The notes beneath the pieces were generated by a model. That model was not told where the DNA came from and did not search any database. It saw nothing but the letters and a program-made list of their open reading frames with translations. From positions 1 through 6,737 of the forward strand of contig JAJZFK010000027.1 in NCBI GenBank assembly GCA_021805405.1: a stretch of DNA of 6,737 bases, given 5' to 3'. The translations under genes and the position numbers were made by a program. Below, piece after piece: positions 1 through 4,836 of the stretch (the stretch's first letter is position 1; every line of letters starts with the position of its first letter). Source of the DNA: a bacterium. GTDB lineage: Bacteria > Armatimonadota > Chthonomonadetes > Chthonomonadales > Chthonomonadaceae.

Positions 1-1
1 G

Positions 2-241
2 ATTGGATCTCACGAGGACCCCATCAAATTGACGAAACGCGAGCTAGAAGTGTTAACGCTCGTGATTGAAGGGAAATCCAGCAAGGAAGTAGCTGATATG
101 CTTTACGTTAGCAAAAGAACGGTGGACTTCCACCTTGCTAACGTTTATGAGAAACTGCAGGTGACCAACAGGGTACAGGCATTTCGCATGGCAGCCCGCC
201 TGGGCCTCATATCCTTCGACTCGCAGATGGCTGGTGTTTAA
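2..241 (+). CDS. LuxR-family regulator, C-terminal DNA-binding domain (5' partial)
   Basis: The reading frame is open to the left edge, so this is the end of a longer protein and not a 70-residue gene; a TTG at 29 is inside the linker. About 79 residues are visible: a short linker (IGSHEDPIK) and then a complete LuxR-type helix-turn-helix. Hallmarks in order are LTKRELEVL, an EGKSSKEVA turn, VSKRTVDFHL (recognition helix with the TV and H positions), YEKLQV and NRVQAFRMAARLGL. The family binds promoter DNA, usually as a dimer, to activate or repress transcription. The missing N-terminus could be a phosphorylated receiver, a PAS/GAF sensor or an autoinducer-binding domain; the visible part cannot decide. 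The gene converges on the minus-strand rhomboid-like gene, with the hairpin at 324-358 between them. Fold assignment is firm; regulon and signal are unknown. Confidence 0.88.
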   Translation: MGSHEDPIKLTKRELEVLTLVIEGKSSKEVADMLYVSKRTVDFHLANVYEKLQVTNRVQAFRMAARLGLISFDSQMAGV

Positions 242-323
242 CACCGACCCTGTCATTTTCTGATATCGAGCCGGATGTGTGGAGACGGCAGAAAACCTGA
301 CCACGCATGGTAAATATAAACAA

Positions 324-358
324 GCAGGCCGCCTTCCCTCAGTGGGAAGGCGGCCTGC
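324..358. terminator. Strong intrinsic terminator between convergent genes
   Basis: A perfect 15-bp inverted repeat (arms 324-338 and 344-358, GCAGGCCGCCTTCCC and its complement) closes on a 5-base loop, TCAGT. Read on the minus strand the hairpin lies 22 bases past the stop of the rhomboid-like gene and is followed by TTGTTTATATTT, a usable U-rich tract. Read on the plus strand, 82 bases past the LuxR stop, it is followed by AAAACTTTACTT, a poorer tract. It most likely ends the minus-strand transcript and may also stop plus-strand readthrough. Confidence 0.85.
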
Positions 359-380
359 AAAACTTTACTTGGGATGGAAG

Positions 381-1181
381 TTATCGACGGGTTGGCCCGT
401 CATCGTGGTCATCACTCGTACTACGTCGCCAGAGATCCTCCAGTTTGCGCTGCTCCTGCCGAGCTTTCAGTTTTGCAAGGGGAGATTTAGGCTGCAGGCC
501 CTCAACATTCTCCAGCGTTGTCATTCGAAGTTTGCCCTTACCGCTGGTTCGCGTTCGCCTACCTGTCCAACCCCGAACAACGAACCGCCCCCTGTTAGCG
601 TACCAGTAGGCAGCCGCACACCCGGCTAGAGGAAAAAAACCCAGGACAGGTGATCCCTGTGAGGGGCCAGCCCAATACCAGAGGAAGACCATGGTGATAA
701 TGGCCAGCCAGGGCGCGGGAATAGGAGCCACACCCATCATCATTACCACTTCGCGCTTGTTTATGGTGGCCCACGCAACGGTGGGTGCCGCTACCCCTGC
801 CATGATACCTAAAAGAGAACCCGAAACTCCTAGAATCGATGAGCCAACAAACATGGAGATAGCTGCAATGGTGTTAACTGCAAGGTAGAAAACCACCAGG
901 CTGGTAGTGCCCCAGGATCGCTCCAGACTGCCAAGACACCAGATCGCCCATATTGCGCCAAACAGGAGCCCAACGGGTTCTGGTGAAAATAGCGGCCACG
1001 TCAGGAACGTCCACGGTCTGCTAAGGCCACCAGCGGTAACCAATACCATCGCATGTGCTAGAAACTGGCCACCAAACGCAAAAATCAGGAAGGTAAGTGC
1101 GTTAATAGCAATGATGGCGATGGTAGCGGGGCTGCCCGATGAGTGGAAATAGCGGCCGGCCTGGCGTTGAAAGTTAGTCAT
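381..1181 (-). CDS. Rhomboid-like integral membrane protein, probably catalytically incomplete
   Basis: The 266-residue product has about six hydrophobic segments (near residues 19-38, 69-86, 94-113, 118-137, 157-171, 178-194) and a basic, charged tail (197-266) likely in the cytoplasm. The order resembles rhomboid intramembrane serine proteases: a RPWTFLTWPL lead-in, LERSWG at the end of segment 2, then GVSGSLLGIMAG with the GxSG serine at Ser120. The last segment, where active members have a histidine before a glycine-rich face (HxxG), reads FFPLAGCAAAYWYA, with Pro184 in that position. The His/Asn pair usually seen in segment 2 is also not visible. So the fold is rhomboid-like but the Ser-His dyad looks broken, suggesting a pseudoprotease that binds or retains membrane proteins. 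ATG at 1181 is preceded by AAGGAT (1189-1194) at good spacing. It appears monocistronic, with a promoter near 1244 and the terminator at 324-358. The family is fairly sure; inactivity is inferred from hand alignment. Confidence 0.72.
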   Translation of the reverse strand: MTNFQRQAGRYFHSSGSPATIAIIAINALTFLIFAFGGQFLAHAMVLVTAGGLSRPWTFLTWPLFSPEPVGLLFGAIWAIWCLGSLERSWGTTSLVVFYLAVNTIAAISMFVGSSILGVSGSLLGIMAGVAAPTVAWATINKREVVMMMGVAPIPAPWLAIITMVFLWYWAGPSQGSPVLGFFPLAGCAAAYWYANRGRFVVRGWTGRRTRTSGKGKLRMTTLENVEGLQPKSPLAKLKARQEQRKLEDLWRRSTSDDHDDGPTRR

Positions 1182-1499
1182 TTGCGCGATCCTTGAATAA
1201 CCTTGGGCATTTCTTTACCCCTGAAAAGTGTGGACGATAACTCATTATACTACTCTGTTATCGGTGAGTATCCCCGTTGCGCTCAGGATGGCGTTCTGCA
1301 TGCAATTAAATTGTAACCGCCGCCAGATAAGTTATTGCCTATAGCAGTGACCTACCGCAGCATGAGGGATATCTGTGGCAGCCAAATCCACCGTAACGCA
1401 GAGTGTTGTGTCCTGCCGTTCCAAGGTCATTCCGCCGCCACTTCAGGGCCGCGATGTCAACTCCACGTTGCTGCCGGATGGGTTGGTGGGTTTAGGAAG
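1182..1499. other. Gene-poor stretch between the rhomboid-like gene and the MarR gene
   Basis: This 318-base gap lies upstream of the rhomboid-like gene and downstream of the MarR gene. It holds the ribosome binding site (1189-1194) and the promoter/dyad region (1235-1263) of the rhomboid-like gene, and the possible small plus-strand gene at 1375-1503. Between 1264 and 1365 I see nothing convincing. I found no hairpin followed by a T-run behind the MarR stop, so how that transcript ends is unclear. Confidence 0.6.
1235..1263 (-). promoter_or_regulatory. TATAAT box inside an inverted repeat, upstream of the rhomboid-like gene
   Basis: On the minus strand a perfect TATAAT occupies 1244-1249, about 62 bases before the ATG of the rhomboid-like gene. 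No good -35 element lies 16-18 bases further up; the 17-base position reads GATACT. The box sits between CGATAAC (1235-1241) and GTTATCG (1257-1263), a perfect 7-bp inverted repeat with a 15-base spacer and half-site centres 22 bp apart, about two helical turns. This is the geometry of an operator for a dimeric or tetrameric repressor covering the -10 region. The box and repeat are seen directly; promoter and operator function are inferred. Confidence 0.5.
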
Positions 1500-1503
1500 C
1501 TAG
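1375..1503 (+). CDS. Possible small protein, 42 residues, unknown function
   Basis: A GTG at 1375 is preceded by GAGGG (1364-1368) with six bases between, a reasonable ribosome binding site. The frame then runs 42 codons to TAG at 1501-1503. The product begins MAAKSTVTQSVV, has a proline run (IPPP) and ends LLPDGLVGLGS. It has one cysteine, no membrane segment and no family I recognise. Two features favour a real gene: by hand count about two thirds of codons end in G or C, and the stop interlocks with that of the convergent MarR gene in a shared CTAG (1500-1503). Against it: no clear plus-strand promoter, and its small size allows chance. An in-frame stop at 1363-1365 rules out an upstream extension. 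It might also be the remnant tail of an older gene. Confidence 0.3.
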   Translation: MAAKSTVTQSVVSCRSKVIPPPLQGRDVNSTLLPDGLVGLGS

Positions 1504-2000
1504 CCGCCATTAAGATTCGATTCAATGGTTTGCATGACGGATTGCATTCTCTCAATGTCCTGCGCAGATATGCTTGCGAAGGCAATCTGTTGTATCTGCT
1601 GCCAAACATGCCGTATGCGTGGAGCTACCTCGCGGCCCTTTTGGGTAAGCACCATGTGAATATGCCGTCTGTCGTTAGCGCTACGTTCACGCACCGCAAG
1701 GCCACTACGTTCAAGGTCATCGACAAGGGCGGTAAGCGAGGAATTCTCTATCTCGCAACGGCGCGCAAGCTCGGTAAGGGTGAGGCCGTCCTGTTCCGAT
1801 AGCTGCAGTAACACGTTGGCGGATCCATGTAGTAGTTGCGGGCAATCGCAGTCGTGCATCAGCGCCTGAGCCCTGCGTCGAAAGGCGGCCTGCACCGATC
1901 TAAACCGCCTGTAGAGCGGATCGGTAGCGATGACAGAATGAGGAGGTGCAGGCCAGGCATTCAGGCACTCTCTAGTCGCATGCCCATCTAGATTGTCCAC
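1500..2000 (-). CDS. MarR-family transcriptional regulator
   Basis: The 166-residue product is a winged helix-turn-helix regulator of the MarR type, which bind palindromic promoter DNA as dimers and often release it on binding a small ligand or on oxidation. The order fits: an N-terminal dimerisation helix (about 28-48), LTLTELARRCEIENSSLTALVDDL (73-96 in the product) as helix-turn-helix, ERSGLAVRERSANDRRHIHMVLT with the wing and its conserved D-x-R (Asp110-Arg112), and C-terminal helices (122-163). The GTG at 2000 overlaps the end of the NIL gene by 13 bases and has no clear ribosome binding site, so translational coupling is likely. A GTG at 1895 would cut the first helix and is less likely. 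A Cys-Asp-Cys pair (51-53) near the start of the fold might be redox-active, which is speculative. Family assignment is firm; targets and ligand are unknown. Confidence 0.88.
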   Translation of the reverse strand: MDNLDGHATRECLNAWPAPPHSVIATDPLYRRFRSVQAAFRRRAQALMHDCDCPQLLHGSANVLLQLSEQDGLTLTELARRCEIENSSLTALVDDLERSGLAVRERSANDRRHIHMVLTQKGREVAPRIRHVWQQIQQIAFASISAQDIERMQSVMQTIESNLNGG

Positions 2001-2245
2001 GAAGACTCAGCGCCGATTGTTGTAACCGTAATGCCCAGCCCGCGCAAATACTCCATACCTGCGGCGAGGTCTTCGGGTGTGCCCTGTATTTCCAGTGCGA
2101 GCATACCACCGGTGTGGCTGTCAATATTTGCCCGTCGTATGTTTGGAACTAATCTAAAGTCTGTTACAAGGTGGTAGATTATAGGATCACGCACGACGTT
2201 AAGTGGGTAATCTAACTGCACCCTCAACGTTTCAAGTTCAGCCAT
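1988..2245 (-). CDS. Stand-alone NIL-domain protein
   Basis: The 85-residue product is essentially one NIL domain, the ferredoxin-like fold best known at the C-terminus of the methionine ABC-transporter ATPase MetN, where it binds methionine and inhibits transport. Matching features are the opening strand VQLDYPLNVVRDPIIYHLV, NIRRANIDSHTGGMLALEIQG in the middle (NI-x-x-A-N-I and the G-G turn before the strand LALEIQG), a helix PEDLAAGMEYLRGLG and a final strand ITVTTIG. No ATPase, membrane or iron-sulfur part is attached. Its ATG overlaps the last 8 bases of the debranching-enzyme gene, and its stop lies inside the MarR reading frame, so all three are probably co-translated. A longer frame upstream to 2359 is excluded by the strong binding site at 2252-2261. 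Likely a small ligand-sensing or partner-binding module; what it senses here is unknown. Confidence 0.85.
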   Translation of the reverse strand: MAELETLRVQLDYPLNVVRDPIIYHLVTDFRLVPNIRRANIDSHTGGMLALEIQGTPEDLAAGMEYLRGLGITVTTIGAESSWTI

Positions 2246-4304
2246 TGTTTGTTTCTCCTTTAAGTTTGATCCAGACGCGCAAAGTCTCTGCGACGCTCCA
2301 TGCCTGGGCAGGGCAACCATTTGGGCGGTGCGGTGCATCGCCGTCAAATACTTCTGCAATAGAACCTATACCAAAAGTAGCAATCTGTGAGTGTAACTGT
2401 TCCAGCATCGCAAGACTGGCAGCCTTGTCACCATTTACCGCCGCTGATGCCTCTGCAAATGCACCTAGCAGCCACGGCCACACTGTACCCTGGTGGTAGG
2501 CGCCGTCGCGCTGCAGGGGTGATCCTGCGTAACGTGGTTGATAGGCACTATCTTGCGGGGAGAGTGTTCGCAACCCGCATGATGTTCGCAAATGCGCGTC
2601 TACAACGTTGATCACCTGGGTAGCGGCGGGACTGTTGGCAGGCACTGGAGCAAATGGCAGGCTCACTGCAAACACCTGGTTGGGCCGTATCGCACCATCG
2701 TTTCCTATGCCAGGGGAGTCTATCACGTCGTATAGTCCAAGACCATCGGGTCGCACAAACTTTGCGATGAAGCTGCCAGCAGTTGAGACTGCTAATTGGC
2801 GATAGTGCTGTTCTGCATCCGCGTTGCTCAGCACTTTGGCCAATTCTGCCATGACGCACAGCGCATTATGCCAGAGTGCATTAATCTCCACCGGCTTGCC
2901 AATGCGTGGCGTGACTACCCAATCACCAACTTTTGCATCCATCCAGGTGAGTTGAACACCGTTCTCCCCAGCGTATAGCAGGTTATCTGCCGGGTCAACA
3001 TGAATGTTGTGCCGCGTTCCGTCCTGATGGGCCTTCACGATAGTCTCAAGGAGCGACCACATCTGCCGAGCCAAATTCGGTGCCTTGCCTGTGGAATGCG
3101 TTAACCAGATGGCGTTAAACATCCAGAGCGTTGCGTCCACGGTATTATATTCAGGTGTGTCGCCATAATCTGGGAAACGGTTAGGGATCATTCCACGGTC
3201 TGCAGCGTGTGCAAATGACGAAAGAATTTCGACAGCTGCATCTACTTCGCCATTAGCCAGGCAGATACCCGGCAGGCAGATCATGGTATCGCGGCCCCAA
3301 TCTCCAAACCAGGGATATCCTGCCAGTATCGATGTACGATTTCCTGGTACCTTTACCAGGAAATCAGCGCTCGAGAGGGAAAGCTGCCTTGTAAATGAAT
3401 CGCTCGCCTTGGATTGAGCGAGTAGCTTCTGTATGCGGTGCGCGGTGTTTAGCGCCGAGGTAACTGTTTCTGCAGGGATTGCCGCACCTGCAGCCGCTGT
3501 CACCACGACGGGCTGTTTTGCAGTTAGCGGAAATGCAAACTGCCCCGGACAGTAGAGGTCCTCTGTGCTGTCTAGTCCACGATCGGCTTCCCATGGGTGC
3601 TGAAAGTTGTAGTACCACTCTGGGCTTGCATTCCACTCCATGTTCACTAAGGGTGAACCACCGCTTTGCACTTCAATTGTTAGCGGAGTAGGATAGGTGG
3701 AAACATTCTGGATGGGAGGCAACGTAAATGCTAGCTGGCTACCATTGGCAATAACCGGCAGCAGTGTGCCACACGCCTTCATATGCGAGTGAAAATCGCG
3801 CCAGGCTACAAGCGGATTAACAAGTAGGCGGGCTGTTGCACCTTCGGGAAGAGCTCGAAGCGTGTATTCAATACACACAGCGTTTATACCCGGGGGCATA
3901 GCAATGCGTTTGGCGAAGCTGACACCAGTGCAGGGTTCCCACGTCCACTGCGGTTCCGGTAGCGAGATCCAGTCGGTGAGCATCTGGTTGCCGTGGGGAT
4001 AGATTGCACCAGGATAGATGTTGCAGCCAAGTGCAAACTGCTGTTTGTTGCCTCCCGGCAGCGTTATTTCAAGCACCTCCTCCAGCTTTGAAAGCAGGAG
4101 TGCCCTGCCGAGTGGAGGATTTAATGCAGCAGTAAGCAGTCCATGGTATCGTCGCGTGTTAGCACCTGCAAGTGTGCCACTGGAAAACGCGCCTGCACCA
4201 TTGGTGACCAGCCACTCCCGCCGCAAGGCAGAACCGTCGGCACGCAAAACAGCTGCGTCCAGTTGGATGGCCAGTTCAGTAATCTCATCGGAAAGTTGGG
4301 ACAA
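2238..4304 (-). CDS. Glycogen debranching enzyme, archaeal/bacterial type (amylo-alpha-1,6-glucosidase)
   Basis: The 688-residue product should hydrolyse alpha-1,6 branch points of glycogen-like glucan in the cytoplasm. The N-terminal domain (about 25-280) has the family signature WLVTNGAGAF followed by GTLAGANTRRYHGLL (31-57), then EADRGLDSTEDLYCPG (239-254). The C-terminal (alpha/alpha)6-type domain (about 300-680) has GYPWFGDWGRDTM (329-341), where the aspartate of GRDT is the likely catalytic acid, RFPDYGDTPEYNTVDATLW (376-394), TWMDAKVGDWVVTPR with KPVEINALWHNAL (453-482), GAYHQGTVWPWLLGAF (601-616) and CPAQAWSVAETLR (664-676). The separate glucanotransferase domain of eukaryotic debranchers is absent, as expected for this size. 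The start is TTG at 4304, supported by AAGGAG (4314-4319). It leads a trio with the NIL and MarR genes and overlaps NIL by 8 bases. No disabling change is visible. Glycogen is the usual substrate of relatives; the real glucan here is inferred. Confidence 0.94.
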   Translation of the reverse strand: MSQLSDEITELAIQLDAAVLRADGSALRREWLVTNGAGAFSSGTLAGANTRRYHGLLTAALNPPLGRALLLSKLEEVLEITLPGGNKQQFALGCNIYPGAIYPHGNQMLTDWISLPEPQWTWEPCTGVSFAKRIAMPPGINAVCIEYTLRALPEGATARLLVNPLVAWRDFHSHMKACGTLLPVIANGSQLAFTLPPIQNVSTYPTPLTIEVQSGGSPLVNMEWNASPEWYYNFQHPWEADRGLDSTEDLYCPGQFAFPLTAKQPVVVTAAAGAAIPAETVTSALNTAHRIQKLLAQSKASDSFTRQLSLSSADFLVKVPGNRTSILAGYPWFGDWGRDTMICLPGICLANGEVDAAVEILSSFAHAADRGMIPNRFPDYGDTPEYNTVDATLWMFNAIWLTHSTGKAPNLARQMWSLLETIVKAHQDGTRHNIHVDPADNLLYAGENGVQLTWMDAKVGDWVVTPRIGKPVEINALWHNALCVMAELAKVLSNADAEQHYRQLAVSTAGSFIAKFVRPDGLGLYDVIDSPGIGNDGAIRPNQVFAVSLPFAPVPANSPAATQVINVVDAHLRTSCGLRTLSPQDSAYQPRYAGSPLQRDGAYHQGTVWPWLLGAFAEASAAVNGDKAASLAMLEQLHSQIATFGIGSIAEVFDGDAPHRPNGCPAQAWSVAETLRVWIKLKGETNNG
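2252..2261 (-). promoter_or_regulatory. Ribosome binding site fixing the NIL-protein start
   Basis: On the minus strand AAAGGAGAAA lies within the last codons of the debranching-enzyme gene, with the AGGAG core 9 bases before the ATG at 2245. It sets the start at 2245 and shows that the NIL gene carries its own strong site although its start overlaps the upstream stop. Confidence 0.85.
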
Positions 4305-4313
4305 AAGGAAATG

Positions 4314-4319
4314 CTCCTT
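4314..4319 (-). promoter_or_regulatory. Ribosome binding site for the debranching enzyme
   Basis: AAGGAG on the minus strand stands 9 bases before the TTG at 4304. It supports that non-ATG start; the N-terminal family signature begins some 30 residues later, so the start is consistent with the domain. Confidence 0.75.
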
Positions 4320-4355
4320 GCGTTAATTCCAGCCTATACTTTCAACATGGCATGG

Positions 4356-4384
4356 ATAGTAACCTGCCTCGCTGTAAGGATTAA
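4356..4384 (-). promoter_or_regulatory. Weak candidate promoter for the debranching-NIL-MarR trio
   Basis: In the 107-base gap behind the receiver gene, the minus strand has TTAATC (4379-4384) and TACTAT (4356-4361) separated by 17 bases. They match the sigma-70 consensus at 3 of 6 and 4 of 6 positions. Transcription would begin roughly 45 bases before the TTG start. The surrounding bases (4372-4394) are AT-rich. It is plausible by position but weak by sequence, and the trio could equally be read through from the DinG operon, as no terminator is seen in the gap. Confidence 0.25.
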
Positions 4385-4411
4385 TTGTTTAAAGTGCAGA
4401 CGATCGGTTCG

Positions 4412-4831
4412 TCACTCATCCGCCGCGTCGTCATCGTCGTCTCCCGATGTGGCATTTTGTAGTACCCGTGTAGCAAGTGCGGCTAGCCTTGAACTGGCAA
4501 CAGAGTTCGCAACAAGAATATTACACCCCGCGGGCATTGCAGCCTTCTTCATCTCTGAAACTAGCCCGTGAGATATATGACCGATAATTTTAGCGGTTGG
4601 AAAGAGTGAATTTACGGCGCTCGTTATCGCTGCTGCTCCTGGGTGATCCTCGGCCCACGGGCCGTAGTTTATCACCACCAAATCGATGGAACTGTCGCAC
4701 AGCTTAGCTAGTGACGCAGGTGTAGTGACCTCGGTGACGAAACCTGCCTGACGAATTTGTGCTGTCATCCTGCTGGATGTCATGAGGTTGGCATCCACTA
4801 TCACTGCTCGCCGCTTAAGGTCCTGTGTCAA
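4412..4831 (-). CDS. Degenerate response-regulator receiver-domain protein (pseudo-receiver)
   Basis: The 139-residue product has the alternating strand-helix pattern of a CheY-like receiver and no output domain. The strands read RRAVIVDAN, IDLVVINYG, AKIIGHIS and CNILVAN. The first-strand acid is present (Asp13), but the phosphate-accepting aspartate at the end of the third strand is Asn55. The Thr/Ser after strand four and the Lys after strand five also appear replaced (GHISHG, LVANS). It therefore probably cannot be phosphorylated and acts, if at all, through protein contacts. The tail is very acidic (GDDDDDAADE). Start choice: a TTG at 4840 touches the DinG stop (TTGA overlap), but GGAAGG (4841-4846) would then abut it; the TTG at 4831 has a 9-base spacing and is preferred. 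It is coupled to DinG. The receiver fold is inferred from pattern, not from a search. Confidence 0.62.
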   Translation of the reverse strand: MTQDLKRRAVIVDANLMTSSRMTAQIRQAGFVTEVTTPASLAKLCDSSIDLVVINYGPWAEDHPGAAAITSAVNSLFPTAKIIGHISHGLVSEMKKAAMPAGCNILVANSVASSRLAALATRVLQNATSGDDDDDAADE

Positions 4832-4836
4832 TGGTA

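Noticed and set aside
29..241. A complete 70-residue LuxR-like gene starting at TTG 29
   Set aside because: The frame is open to the window edge with linker-like residues, and no ribosome binding site precedes the TTG; it is the tail of a longer protein.
1332..1430. 32-residue minus-strand frame behind MarR
   Set aside because: Its ATG has no properly spaced binding site and the product is not protein-like.
1335..1802. Long plus-strand frame over the MarR gene
   Set aside because: Its product has no recognisable domain and most of it is antisense to the clear MarR gene.
1500..1895. Shorter MarR starting at GTG 1895 (preceded by AGGCGG)
   Set aside because: It would remove half of the first dimerisation helix, which MarR proteins need.
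2246..2359. N-terminal extension of the NIL protein to 2359
   Set aside because: It lies wholly within the debranching-enzyme gene in another frame, and a strong binding site marks 2245 as the start.
2548..2859. Minus-strand frame inside the debranching-enzyme gene
   Set aside because: It is out of frame within a gene whose catalytic motifs are unbroken; no family features. The same holds for frames at 3364-3636, 4143-4571, 5793-6035 and 6127-6438.
4399..4413. Hairpin GACGA-TCGGT-TCGTC at the receiver stop as terminator
   Set aside because: The stem is only 5 bp and no T-run follows on the minus strand.
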